Positions 1 through 12,089 of a DNA stretch of 64,000 nt are shown piece by piece. Source of the stretch: Anthostomella pinea (taxonomy: Eukaryota; Ascomycota; Sordariomycetes; Xylariales; Xylariaceae). Under the pieces are notes generated by a model, which saw only the letters and a program-made list of their open reading frames with translations, was not told the DNA's origin and did no database searches. Numbering within the stretch: the first letter of the stretch is position 1; the number at the start of each line of letters is the position of its first letter. Position numbers and translations under genes: made by a program. The stretch lies in NCBI GenBank assembly GCA_963556695.1, contig CAUWAG010000008.1, positions 2,294,001-2,358,000 on the forward strand. Reading direction: 5' to 3'.

Positions 1-1468
1 GCTACCATCTAAAGTTTATAGACTATTTTGCCTTTGTGCCTTCGTCTTTGGAACGCTTCAAGGTGGTTGCAACAGGGTGGTTCCAGATAACGCCACTAGC
101 TTATTCCTACAAGTCGTCTTATTGCAGGATGATAATGCAGGTGATCAATATGTCTCAATAGCGGGTAGCAGCACAGGACGGTCGATGTGGCAGGTTGAGG
201 GTCTCTGCATGAACATGCCCCTTTTCAATTAGGGCCTGATGAAATGAATGACTGAAGGTGTCTCAGGATGTTGTTGATGCTGTAGAGCTGGCCGTACTTG
301 GGTGACCGCCGCAGAAGGAACGTTGAGGCGGAACATGACGATGGCAGGCCACATGGTGCCAAAAATGGCAAGATTGATAGAGTCCTCGAGGCAGCACGAC
401 CACCTGAATGAGGATATACAAATACATTCAAACCCTAAATCGACGCAGTACATCTTGTCTCGTATGGCTACATGAGTGCATAGAGTATTTGTACCAACTG
501 GTGGAGACCCCAGTCTTCAGTGTTGGTCCCGAAGACAAATCTAGCAATACGAGGACTATCCGTACCTGCCCTGCTACCCGCCCTCGTTCAACAGAGATGC
601 AATCTTTCAAACCATGGTACGGCTGGTGGCCTCGTGCAACAATATGGATGGTTGAAAGATTTAATGTTTTGCGCGCAGTTGAAGAAATTCGACTATCCTT
701 GAATATCTGCGTGGAAGCCGAAAGGGGCAGCTTCAGCCACAGTCAGACACAGCTTCAGCCACATTCGGGTACAGCTTCAGCCACTGGGTATCCAATAATT
801 CAATTGTCCTTGCCAAGGCCAAGGCTGAGCAGTCAAACCTCACGGCCTCCTCAAGTCTCTCTCACAGGTGCATCTCCTCGCACTCATATTCATGGCCTGG
901 CATTGAGCACTGCCTTGCTACTCCGCGCACCTCCTGAACTGGGCTGGCTCAACTGGTTTGCCTGTCAAAAGACTCGAAACCTCAAACATCTACCTAGGTA
1001 CCTCCTGGGTAAAGTGAGAGTGGTTGGGTCATTTCAGTCGGTTGCCCGCGTCGTGCTCCTCGAGCACCCCGCCAACAATATCGACTACGAACAACGCTCA
1101 ATACTTCCTCTCCCTGGATCTCCATCATCCGCGTACTCTATCTAGATCCCGGATCCGATTGTCGACCCTCGTTCTCTCTATCCCACATACAACACGTCTT
1201 GCGAACATACTCATCTCTTATTCACGGTACCCAACATCTACTCGAGTCCGATCCCGACGGCCGACACAGCGAGCCCATTCATCCTATAACTCCGCACAAC
1301 TTGCGCACAACTTGGGATCACTATCAGCCACGGTCGGTACATCTCGACGTCCTACATCCCTCTCTTCGCGTCCCAGCCTACTAGAAGTGGCCGCGCCCCG
1401 CCAGTCGCCTCTTTGTGCAACACAAGATACCGACAGCTGCTTCTACCTTCGAGGTACAGCCATTCACC
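1..1468. other. Left-edge non-coding stretch and TAF6 leader
   Basis: No coding region could be supported. A long open frame at 408-1145 has low-complexity composition and no recognisable domain. The last 300 bases are pyrimidine-rich and probably hold the TAF6 promoter and 5' leader. A small 22-bp-period tandem repeat lies at 728-784. Confidence 0.5.
728..784. repeat. Short tandem repeat, 3 copies
   Basis: The 13-base core cagcttcagccac occurs at 728-740, 750-762 and 772-784, giving an exact 22-bp period with divergent 9-base spacers. No gene is associated with it. Confidence 0.85.
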
Positions 1469-2982
1469 ATGGCAGCGAATCGAGACGCTCGTGGCTCTGT
1501 TCAAGACGTCTCTAGCAAGGGACCTGCCAACGAACGTGAGCAGAGGCTCTTGTGGAATCCCGAAAACGTCAAAGACGTTGCCGAGTCTGTAGGCATCTCC
1601 ACTCTCGGCGAAGATGCCCTGCGCACGCTCTCCCAAGACGTCGAATATCGTATCGGCCAAGTTCTTGTCGAGGCCCTCCGCTTCATGCGACTTTGCCGAC
1701 GGACGACCATGACCACGCAGGATGTTTCCCAAGCATTACGTGTGCTAGACGTCGAACCGCTCTACGGGTACGACTCAACCAGATCATTACGTTACGGGGA
1801 AGCGAGTCTAGGTCCCGGACAGCCGTTATTCTATATCGATGATGAGGAAGTGGATTTCGAGAAGGTCATCAACGGGCCGCTGCCCAAGGTACCCCGGGAT
1901 ATCAACTTTACTGGTATGGTCCCCCGGCAGAAAGAACAGGCCCTCTTGACTGAACTATTACTGATTATCTACCTACAGCGCATTGGCTAGCGGTCGAAGG
2001 CGTGCAGCCAACTATTCCTCAGAACCCCACGACGGCCGAGTCGCGATCACAAGATCTTCTACCCAAAGGCCCCGGTGCCAACCCTACGCTGGCAGCCCTG
2101 GCCGGCCACGACAACGCGAGCTTTCGACCGGCTGTCAAGCACATCATCTCCAAAGAACTTACCCTCTACTTTGAGAAGGTGCAGGCAGCCTTGTTGGATG
2201 ACAACCCTGATCCCGAGGTTCAGCGATTGCGCGATGCAGCGCTGGAGTCGGTCAGCTCTGATCCGGGCCTCCACCAACTTGTACCGTACTTTGTCAACTT
2301 CATCTCGAATCAGGTTACCCATCACCTCGATGATATCTTCGTCCTGCGACAGATGATGGAGCTCACCAACGCCTTGATCATGAACGAACACATATATCTG
2401 GACCCGTACGCGGGTGCTCTGTGTGCGCCAGTCCTCACATGCCTGTTGGGCCGCAAGCTTGGATCGGAGATTGGAGGCGATGCGGTTAAGGACCAATACC
2501 AACTCCGCGAGTACGCCGCAACGCTGATCGGACAGATTGCGCGCAAGTACTCGAGCTCCAACAAGCTGCTACGCCCCAAGCTCACTCGCTCATGTCTCAA
2601 GACGTTCCTGAATCTCTCCATGTCGCCGCAGGTATGGTATGGGGCCGTCTCCGGTATACTGGCAGCGGGCGGTCCAGAGGCAATCAAGGTTCTCGTGCTG
2701 CCGAATCTAAAGGACTTTGAAGCGGGTGTTCTCAGCCCGCTGCGGGAGAAAGGCGAAGCCAGCCGCACAGATTTTGAGATGCTGGTGGGTGGCATCATGA
2801 AGGCGGTCCGATCTCTGGCGGAATCAGACTTTCCCATGATGAATGGTATCAACGGTGGTACCAGCGAGCGTGAGACAGCTGCCATCAAGGCCTTCGTGGG
2901 CGATATTATCGGTGAGCGTGTGGGGGCATTGGCCGACCACAACCTGAATCAGGCTGTGCTGGATGCCCAAAACTTCTCGTAG
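1469..2982 (+). CDS. TAF6: TFIID subunit TAF6
   Basis: Subunit of TFIID (and, in fungi, SAGA) in the nucleus; it pairs with TAF9 through a histone fold. Exons are 1469-1913 and 1979-2982, with a 65-bp intron at 1914-1978 (donor GTATGG, branch-like ctgat, acceptor CTACAG). The joined protein is 482 aa. Residues about 27-95 are the TAF6 histone fold ([15 protein letters not shown] onward). The conserved [10 protein letters not shown] motif is recovered only across the splice, which supports the intron. The C-terminal half (about 215-480) is the HEAT-repeat TAF6C domain. I chose the ATG at 1469 because its context is CACCATGG; an in-frame ATG at 1415 would add 18 residues. It converges on SDHC. 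The family assignment is secure. Confidence 0.96.
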
Positions 2983-3464
2983 GATATGAAATTCTGGCGG
3001 GCGCATTATCCTCTCTAGACAAGGCCTAGGCCCTTGAAATCATGAGGCAGGCGTTTGGTCAATACCCTCATTGCGATGGCGCATGGCGTCTCAACTCGGG
3101 CTTTTTCGGGTCTTCTGGGCTGGCGAAGTAGGTGGCATCCTTCTATCTGTATATAGACCTTAGTGCATGGCGCATTTACATACAGCAGCCAGGAGTTTAC
3201 ATATCACTTCGGTGCAACCAACCAGACACGCCAAAAGTACAAATGTTGTATTCATGCATGCCACGGTATTCTCACCTGAGCATCCTGCGTAGTGCAAGGC
3301 TAACCCTGAACCCTCTTACTACACCTGCGCGTTTACCTTCTTTGCTTTCCCCCATTCGCTCAGTACGGCCTTTGCCTTACGTACTGCTTTCACGCCTAAC
3401 TCTGTACCTCTTACCAGTTTAGTCGCGCCAATCCACCATGTTTCATCCAAGCCAGTGACTCCAT
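2983..3464. other. Convergent 3' region between TAF6 and SDHC
   Basis: 482 bases between two convergent genes, presumably holding both 3' UTRs. I saw no open frame with family features. Confidence 0.6.
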
Positions 3465-4209
3465 CTACAGCAGGAAGGCGATGCCGAGGGCACTCAGCAA
3501 GCTCCCGCCCCAGATGACCCAGGCGCCCTTCGTCACGTCGCCCTTCTGGAAGCCGATGGCGAAGTCCCAGACGAGATGCCGCGTGCCGTTGAAGGCGTGG
3601 TACAGGAAGGGCCACGCCACCAAGAACTTGGCCCCGCCCTTGACGGCCATCGGGAGGCCCGCCACGGCCGCGGCCAGCGACGCGGACTCCAGGTGCCAGC
3701 CCATGAGGGGGGCCGCGAGGTACGCCAGCGAGAAGGTGTATAGGCCGCCCGTGAGAACCGAGCCCGTGATGCGCGTCCAGATCGAGGAGCCGAACCATGT
3801 CTGGCTGTAGTCGTAGGCCGTCAGGTGGGGCGCTACAGGGCGCTGCTTGCGCTGAGCGGCGAGGAGGGCTTGGGCGTCGTCTTGGTTGAGCTTGGTTGTG
3901 GCAGCACCGCTGTTGACACAGTTAGCATGCTGAGGTTCGAGATGCTCCATGGGGGAGTGGTGGTTAGGGCGTACCGGGTCTGGTAGTTGGCCAGGGCGAG
4001 GCGTGGAAGGTTGTGGGCGAAGAAGGCATTGGGCTGCCTGGCGACTACTAAGTAGTTGGGTCTCTGTTAGCATATTGCTACCCAGTATCATTGCTATCTG
4101 ATGGAACAGCAAGACAATGCCTAGGTATGGATGGTTCGACAACCTCCAGATTTTCAGGTGAACGCCTACCTTGTCGCAGTGCCCGCATGCCAACTCTTTG
4201 TGCGTTCAT
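3465..4209 (-). CDS. SDHC: Succinate dehydrogenase cytochrome b560 subunit (SDHC)
   Basis: Membrane-anchor subunit of complex II in the mitochondrial inner membrane; it helps bind heme b and ubiquinone. Exons on the minus strand are 4170-4209, 3975-4047 and 3465-3909, separated by introns of 122 and 65 bp (donors GTAGGC and GTACGC). The protein is 185 aa. A basic mitochondrial presequence (MNAQRVGMRALRQ onward) leads to the SDHC signature, including RITGSVLTGG, the three membrane spans and FNGTRHLVWD, which holds the conserved heme-ligand His region. The long first intron carries gctaac close to the TTAG acceptor. A CCAAT-type site lies about 210 bp upstream of the start. The first exon is short, so the exact N-terminus is the least certain part. 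Confidence 0.93.
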
Positions 4210-7068
4210 GATGATAAAGTGCGCAATCCCGCTACCTCTGTACCCGACTCGTTGAGACGCTGTAGGCTGGTGATAAAGTCTCGTGGCGGTAGTTCGAGAG
4301 TGGTGCTTCCGGGTGAAGATTGAGGCCAAAGGTGCTCTGATGCGCTCATAGAAACGGATACACTTCAAGATGCCAGTCCCGACTCCCGAGAGTCGTCTCT
4401 CCCGAGGTCCTTTACCAGCCAATCAGCGGCGGGCAGATTGTCAACGGACTCAGCCAGTCACAGCTCAAGCTGACACTCCACAAGTCACATGACCTCACTT
4501 GGTCCGTGCTTTGACGACCGCCATGTAAAACTTGTGCATCTCCCAAATGGCATTTCCCTCTTCTTGCTTTCCTTCCTCAGATAGCCAGGGCACTCCGACC
4601 GCCGGTGTCCTTCCAACTGGACATTGCGCAAGGTCATGGGCGGCTTCTTGCTGCACGGGTGCTCTCAGAGTAAACATTCTTGGGAAAGAAGGATCCGTCG
4701 TTAATCTCGACACCGAGTTGTTCACTGTCTCGGTGCCGTTTCATTTTGAGATCTACATTTCTGCCAGTTTGGACGAGTTCGCCTTGTCAATTTTGGCATT
4801 TGACCGATAAAGGTCGTGCTTGCGAGATGGTTGACAAGTGTGTGCTCTCATTAGTCTCGGAACCAATGGACATTCACCAATCGCATCGTTCGTTGATGCC
4901 TCTATTTACTCATGTGATAATGTATTACTTGGTTCCTAGGATGTCTACCCAAGTGACCACGACGATAACGGTACTACCTGTCACTCATCTTTCACCAGAG
5001 GAATATATGCATGAGATACTGTTCTCGGAGGTGTCTGTGGCAGGAGGAAGGTGGGCATAAGGTTGTTGAGGCGAGTTTGACGTCGTCTGGATGTCGAGGC
5101 ATCTCAACGATAGATGAGCACTTGGTCTGCTGAGGTGGTTGAAGCTTTGGTCATCATGTGGGAGTCGGAAAGAAGCCTACGCTGCTTGGGCATGGACAAA
5201 GACACTTTGCATAAGGAAACAAGTGTGCTATGGTTGTGCCTTGTGGGTAGCGGTTCCAGAATCAGGACCAAGGTCACGAATGGTGGCTATTGGTCTGGAT
5301 TCTGGAAGTTGTTTGATTGAAAGAAAGGATGGGTGGTGTCCCCATCCTAGAAGTAGCTATCATCCCAGTTGGGTACGAATCTGGTACAAACGGGTACCAG
5401 TTGGGCTCCAAGGTACCTTGTACCCTGGTCCGTGACCCATCCGTCATTCTGGCTGGAAATGGGGTTGAAGAGCCACATGGTTGTTGCCTTGCCGCACGTC
5501 ATGGTTTGGTTGGAATTGCTGTCAGCTGCAAGGCATCTGCAGTGTTCTTCTCGGGGCAACGAGGTAGGTCCCATTCGGTGTCGGTTCAAAAATCATCAAC
5601 CATCCTGTGTGTCGTCTCTTCAACTCGCCGTCCTGTGCGCACCCGCTGTAATTTTCAACCTCATTGCCTTTTCGCACCTACTTTCCCCGGAGTCTACCAG
5701 TCGAGAGCAGCTCTTGGGCCAAGCCGTCTTTCTCGCCGATACCATCATTGTCGCTCTTGATTTTCTTGTCTGAGTCGCACTCTTCCTATACACTTCGTGT
5801 CATACTCGCCAAAGAGGTTTCTCCTGGATCTCCAACACTTCGTTGTACGTACACCATACCACATTTTATACGACCTCACCACCACCCTTATCGCTGAAGT
5901 CGCTAATACATAAAAAGGCGCCTGCTCACCATGCAGCCTCCCACGGCCACCATGATAAGCCTCATGGCCTGAGTATGTGGTCAGCAGGCCTACATTGCTG
6001 TCGGCTATGCCCGCGCTGGAATATCCGGACATGCACCTCGCGAAGCCTTTCGCGCTGACGACCGAGCCCACCGAGAGCAAAGCCTAAGCCAGCTCATCCG
6101 CAAGAAGAACAAGGCTGGCGACTGCTGGCTGTACCGACGTTTTGCTTGGATATTGTTCAGAGCTCAGCAACCATGGCTGTAGCGATGGTAGCCGGGCCTA
6201 TGACCCTTCCGAAGCAGGGGCGGTATCTGTGAACAGTTCAAGCTTCACCGAGATCCTGGCCAGACTGCAACAGTCTTTAGGAACCACGCAATCGCGAAGG
6301 AAAGCCTGAGGCCGGTCGCCCACCACCTCAAGTCCAGTGTGTCGGGAGACACCCTACGCGGACATCGAGATCGATGTCTACGGGGACTTCAACGCGGACA
6401 ACGACCCGAAGCTTGAAGACTTGAACGCTCAAGCCTACGAAGCCAGCTCGGGCATCACTATTGCGAATGATCCCGAGCTCCCAGAGATATCATTCTGCCA
6501 ATGATGGTAACGGTGATGATCGCGATGATGGCAACAATTGTCGTCGCAACACCTACGGTGATAGCCAGTTGTCTTTATCGAGCCTCGGATCTTCGTGGCG
6601 ACCGTGACATACTGATGACCAAGCAGTGCACAATGTCGACACTATCATTACTCAGAGCTGGAAAGCAGTAAGCATGAATCTAGAATAAGTCGAGACGGGG
6701 CCACAATTCTGTTTCCCTCGGACGGGAAATGGGCAGCATATTTTCACAGGATACCGCCACGATCCCGGTTCCCTTTACCAGGGGAAATTGGCATGGCACC
6801 CATACTCACGTGATTGATGCCTTCTTCTCCAGATGAAGAGCCAGGATAATTGTGCAGCCAATCGGGCCTGACTCCGCCCCCATAGTAAGCGTGCAGCAGG
6901 CGGCCTCGGTCACCCATATCGGTCCACTTGGGGGTTTGGGATATCTTCGCCACCGTCAGGTTCAAGGCTGGTTTCAACATCGTCCACCAACAGACCGCAG
7001 GGAACCGCACAGTACTAACGACAAGACCCAAACGCAGCCCTCACCCAGGGCATACCCCCTGAGAGAGG
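4210..7068. other. SDHC upstream region and decayed accessory DNA
   Basis: No intact gene could be supported over 2.9 kb. The first few hundred bases are the SDHC promoter. From about 5.7 kb the sequence has a coding-like texture, but every frame is broken. The clearest remnant is an open frame at 6310-6504 that ends in an acidic run (PYADIEIDVYGDFNADND). A minus-strand open stretch at 6744-7031 also has plausible composition, but I could not assign it to a family. These may be 5' parts of the NLR pseudogene locus or older debris. Confidence 0.45.
4419..4438 (+). promoter_or_regulatory. CCAAT-N12-GAT site upstream of SDHC (CBC:HapX-type motif)
   Basis: CCAAT at 4419-4423 is followed after exactly 12 bases by GAT at 4436-4438, matching the bipartite CSAAT-N12-RWT pattern described for CCAAT-binding-complex plus HapX sites in Aspergillus. 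It lies about 210 bp upstream of the SDHC start. By chance the pattern is expected roughly 15 times in 64 kb on both strands, so position is the main support. Confidence 0.4.
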
Positions 7069-9869
7069 ATGGATCCTTTGCCCCTTGTCACGACGCGATA
7101 AAGGCTGTACGTGGGTATCGCGAAGCATTGGTGAACAGACAAAGTCTATTGACACACTGATAACTGAGCTACAGGCACTGGAAACATGCCTCAGGAGTTG
7201 ACGAGCTCCTCAACAGTGATGCACTGCAGAGTCGTACCATCAAGTTCAACGAGACGTCTGTCCTGCGCTCCTGCTGCTCAGCCTGCGAAACCAAGTTGAG
7301 AGAGCTGTACAAGAAGCTTGCCAAAGAGGGCAACGGGAGAATGTCGCGCTATCTGTGGCCCCTGAGCGAAAAGGAACACGAGAAGGCTGTTCAGAGCGTC
7401 CGAAACTTCACCACATGGATACAGCTCGCCCTCTAGGTCGACGGCTGTGGACTACTCTCTCGTACCTCCGAGGATGTCCTGAAGATCCTTGGTCAACAGT
7501 TGGCGCAGTTCGACACCATCCAGTCTATTCATTTGGAAACAATGCAATTGAGGGAATCGGTCGAGGCACAGACTCGCTTGCTCGAAGAGTCTAAAGCCAG
7601 TGGGACAAGGCGAGATCTTCTTGATTGGTTGTCAACCACGAAACACGACCAAAAGCACTCCAGAATTCGAGCAGCACGCGCGCCGCATACCGGCTCTTGG
7701 CTACTGGAAGAGCACGAGTATCGGCTCTGGCGAGACTGTGAGACAACACAGAATGTTCTCTGGTGTCCTGGTATTCAGGGATCTGGGAAAACAAATTTGA
7801 CGTATGACTGCCAGCATATCCAGAGTGGTTATCAAAGCAGCAACTAACAAGCGGGTAGTTCAGTGATCATTGATGACCTATTGGAAACTGCCCTGAGTCT
7901 GGTATCACCGGTAGCATACTTCTACTTCGACTACCAATATCAGAACAGTCAGACACTAGTCGCCATGTTGAGATGCCTTCTTAGGCAGCTGGTCGAGGCT
8001 CTGCCTATGATTCCTACGTCTATCTATTATTTCTATGAGAGGTTGGATGCCAACAGAGGGCCACTTCCCCAGCATGAGTGCGAACGATTCATCACCGAGC
8101 TGGCAAGCGATTTAGACGGTTGCTTTCTGGTCTTCGATGCTCTCGACGAAGTGTGACGGCTCAGCCTACCGTAAAGATTTCTGGCGGCTATTGGAGCGCT
8201 TGCAGAAGGTACAGAATATCCGAACTCTCGTAACCAGCCGGCCCCATGTTGAAGATTCCGACGGTATCCTCCGACACTACGCTACAATGAAAATCGAAGC
8301 CAAGGCTGGGGATTTCGTACATATCTTCGCCAGGAAATTGACCAACATGGTACACTACAATCTGTTGGAGACGACTTTGCGAAGAGACTGCTGGATACAT
8401 TGCCAGAGCGAGCCGATGGGATGTATGTCTGAAGCCATGACAAGAACACAGAGACACGTGCTAACATTGACAGGTTTCTACTTGCTGTCCTTCAGCTTCG
8501 CACCATACTTCGGGAGCCAACACTCGGCGAAATGGAGGATGCCTTGGAGAGCTTGTCTCACGACCTGACCGAAGCCTTCAAGGATACCGTACTACGAATC
8601 AAAACTTTGCCAAAGAGCCGCTGTCGCCTCGGGATGGACGCCTTGATGTGGGTCAGTCACGCCAAGCGGCCATTGACTTTGGAAGAACTGCTTGATGTGT
8701 TGGTCGTTCGGCCCGGCCTTGCGAGAGTAAACGCCAAATACCGGCCGAGTCTAATAACAGTCTTGGACTGCTGTCAGGGGCTCCTAGTCATGGATCAGGA
8801 GACCCGTGTCATCCGCCCGGCTCACTATGCTATCCAAGAATATCTTCATAGCAGCAGTACCAGGAAATTTCCAACAGCTCTGAGCCAAATGGCTTGTATC
8901 TGTCCTGGGTACTTGTCATTTAATGATTTCCGCGATGGTCCGTGGGACGACAAAAAAGACATAGACGATCACATATCCTCATGGAGGTTCCTGGAATACG
9001 CGTCTCTATACTGGGGTAAGCACGTGAAAGCACAAGACAGCAACCCACAAGTCATGTCGAGCCTAGACAACTTCTTCAGCTCTTCGTTTGCGCCTTCTGT
9101 GGCCATCCAGGTGGTCCGGCGCCTCGCAGGCTACCGAGAAGTCTACTGGGACCCCGAGGAGTGTCGAAGCTTCACTCCGCTGCACCACGCGGCTCGCAGC
9201 GGACTTGCATCACGTGTCAACTCGATACTAAGCTCTGGCCTCTACAATGTCAACATCTGTACTAAGATGGGGACGACAGCCATCATCCAGGCGGCGGCCG
9301 AGGACCATACCTCGGTCGTGCGAACCCTTCTGCAACACGGAGCAGATCCGTTATTAGAAAACTGGTACGGGAATGCCTTACACCGCGCCATCGGAGCCGG
9401 CTCACTGGGCGCTATTCATGAACTGCTCGCTTGGGGAATGGACTTGGATGATCCCCGATACATAATCAGCACGATGGATAACGACCAAGCAGACGCCTTT
9501 GGAGCACTGGTCGATTTGGGCGCCCGAGAGGACAGCTACCTTCGCGGAGAAGACCAAGAAGACAGAATTAACTTGTTCCACTACGCAGCTGCCCACGGTT
9601 GCGGAAGGATTGTTGAAGTCATCGTGCGAAAGGGGTCGTGGGACTTGCACTCTCGAGACGCCAGAGGCCGGACAGTGATGCATTACGCAGCCACAACGCT
9701 GGACCCTCAGGCTTTCAAGGCACTGGTTGATGCTGGTGGCAGGGTGAATTTGATAGATGACTTTGGGAAGGGGCCACTAGACTACGCCGTAGAACACTAC
9801 AACGAGGCGTGGGTGGGCCTTCTCGAGGACGCTGCCGCCGTCCGCTTCTCAACCGAGAGCCCGGCCTGA
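7069..9869 (+). pseudogene. NACHT-ankyrin NLR (STAND) pseudogene
   Basis: Remains of a fungal NOD-like receptor: a helical N-terminal domain (DELLNSDALQSRTIKFNE, then CCSACETKLREL, then FTTWIQLAL), a NACHT ATPase with Walker A GIQGSGKT at about 7770-7793 and Walker B-like FLVFDALDE, the winged region with HYAIQEYL, and ankyrin repeats (TPLHHAA, LLQHGADP, HYAAAHG, RTVMHYAA). Two ordinary introns survive (7802-7858; about 8424-8474, GTATGT...GACAG). The gene is broken by a -1 shift near 7141, a +1 shift near 7196, an in-frame TAG at 7434-7436, an extra G near 8151 and a -1 shift near 8362. From about 8475 the frame is open to the stop at 9869. The start is unclear; an ATG at 7069 begins MDPL, as in many STAND proteins, but much of the N-terminus looks deleted. 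Such proteins act in allorecognition and programmed cell death. Confidence 0.88.
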
Positions 9870-11852
9870 GGTCGGTGTAAACGACTATAAGGCGCAGTTG
9901 TGTGGACAAACCGGAACATCAACGCTGGGCTATGTAGGGTCCTGCTTCAGCCGACCGGGGCACATCAACGGCTCCAAGTTTGATACAGCCACCGTAGATC
10001 TGGTACCCGAGAAGGACGGTCCCAAAGACATGACATTTGCGCTTGTGACTTACCACCTGCAAATCTGGGCGTCTGTTCAGCTTCCTGCACGAGAGACAGA
10101 TGGCGTAACAGCCGTGACATCGTCTTCGCTGAACCTCGAGCCATGAACAACAGGCGCAGCGCTTTGAGGAAGAAGCTCTGAAGCTGCAAGCTCTCGAGAA
10201 GGCATCGTTTTCGCATATGGAACCATGTCGTGAGAAGGAGGCGTATTTGGTTCGATGTCTCCGATTCCCTTTTTCGATTCCCTTTTTCGCCCGAGTACTC
10301 AAAAGGGAAGGTTCGAAGGGACCTGCGACGAATTGTATGAGACAAAGGGTGATTTTTGAATTCAACTCATCCTTCCGGTTAGAGGCTTCAGCTCAGCTGT
10401 TCAGTAGAGCCTTGAGATGGTATGAGGTTCTCAGGGGTAGGCATCCGCCCTGGATTTCAGCTCCCACATACCAAATGGTCGAACGGGTCTTACGGATAAT
10501 ACCGTCATCGACATTGGACATCATGGGCATTATATCTACCAATCAATATACGACGTCAGCGCCCCAAAAGCGCCTTCTCAGTGAGCGGAAACACCCCTAA
10601 CCCCCGTGGAGCTGACGGTTTCAGGCCCACCCCAAATGGACGACAATGCCACAATCTTCCGACGAGCGAGGTTTCTCCCCAACTTTCCTCCTCCATTCGT
10701 ACGAGCATCCGAACTTTCTGGTTTGAGTCCAGCTACACCATCTCATGGTGAACGATTATGCAGTGATGATATTTGACTTGTTCCGACCTCCTAGTTGCGT
10801 TGAAACTTCATGCTTTGGATTCCAAACAGCCATCGCTAGCCGCCAAAAACCAACATATGGATGTCCATTCGATCGCACCGTCGCGTAATCCTGCCGGAGT
10901 ACCAGTCGCCCGGAACCCTCTTTACGGGAGTAAGGGAGAGCTGCGACCGCCCACGGCTCTGAGGCTGCGCCGAATCCCTGGCCCGAGCTTCCGGGCGGCA
11001 TTCTGGGGCTGACGTCTAAGCCCAACATTGAACCAACATTGAACCGCCCAGCCCTCTGCTGCTATATTGCCATGAATGTTGGTGTGGCAATGCTTGACTG
11101 GCATCTAATCTGTGGAGCTTGATACCGAGCGACGGGGCATTGGCAAAGTGCGAAGGCATTCATGACTTCGACCAGCATCACAACCCCAAAGAGCAGGCAG
11201 GTCGTGAAGTTCGGGCAATAATCGATGATCAGCAGATGATCCCCGATGACTATATACTAGGAAGTTGACGACAAGGTCTAATGACCCCATGCGGCAGGTC
11301 ATCCGTCTTCACCTTGCATGAACGTTATGAAAATCCGGGGTCCAGAAGCTGGGAACAAGCCCGTCATGATCGCCAAATCTACGGAGGACCTGCGCGGGGG
11401 AAAGAAGATGGCCACAGCCAGCATGGAAATAGTCCGTGGCCTCAACTGCAGGTCACCGCAAGGGTGAACGGCATAGGGCTAGCCGCCACTGCCGCCGACC
11501 TGGAAATGACCCTACCAACGGCATATTGAAGTTACCGGCTTATAATAGAACGGAATGCAGGGTCGTTGCAAAGATGCACACCGTACAAAGTAAGGGCGGT
11601 GCGGCAACTCGCAATGCCAGCACTTCATGACCCAGCCCTTTGGTATTATGTGATTGGTTGTTGGACCAGATCGGGGATGAGGCATGACCCCTTGCGCCGT
11701 TCCGTGATGCGCAGCACATCAAACGCGGCATGTTAGAGGCCCACGCAACTCAGTCTTACGGTCCTCTCAACCCCGAGACAGGGGCAAAGAAGGCTTCGAG
11801 AACAGACGAAGGCAACTGATATGTCCAGGTTCAGGTCCTGCCTGACCAAAGA

Positions 11853-11860
11853 TATATAAG
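11853..11860 (+). promoter_or_regulatory. TATA box candidate for the secreted-protein gene
   Basis: TATATAAG on the plus strand, 230 bp upstream of the ATG at 12090. If it is used, transcription would begin at or just before the 9-bp repeat tract, placing the repeat in the 5' leader. Confidence 0.45.
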
Positions 11861-11900
11861 AGATGACCATTCGGAGATGTCGAAACGATTCTGAACAGTT

Positions 11901-11972
11901 CACCATCATCACCATCATCACCATCATCACCATCATCACCATCATCACCATCATCACCATCATCACCATCAT
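11901..11972. repeat. 9-bp minisatellite (caccatcat) x 8
   Basis: Eight uninterrupted copies of caccatcat, followed by a degenerate caccaccac tail to about 11982. It sits 120-190 bp upstream of the secreted-protein ATG, probably in its promoter-proximal leader. Reading it as a His-rich or Met-Val-rich peptide is an artefact of the repeat. Confidence 0.95.
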
Positions 11973-12089
11973 CACCACCACCATAATCGCAATCACACAC
12001 CACTGCAAGCATCAACCACGACCACCTCGTCCACTGACAAGATTCGAACTCACCTTCATATCCTACACTTTACCACTACCACCAACAAC

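Larger units (their letters stand above)
9870..12089. other. Non-coding or decayed stretch 3' of the NLR pseudogene
   Basis: No intact gene seen. A 13-bp unit (cgattcccttttt) is directly duplicated at 10262-10287. Around 10150-10220 a short frame encodes a coiled-coil-like run (EEEALKLQALEKA). Around 11110-11270 another remnant reads DFDQHHNPKEQAGREV, and a shifted frame downstream reads STEDLRGGKKMATASMEIV; together they look like a broken gene I could not name. The last 240 bases are the promoter and leader of the secreted protein gene. Confidence 0.45.

Noticed and set aside
408..1145. 245-aa open frame at the left edge
   Set aside because: Low-complexity composition, runs through a tandem repeat, overlaps the region before TAF6 and shows no domain.
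5317..5773. Several overlapping open frames
   Set aside because: Three frames open at once, no family features, and no plausible splice structure.
11733..12015. Met/Val and Asp/Gly repeat proteins on the minus strand
   Set aside because: Direct products of the 9-bp minisatellite.
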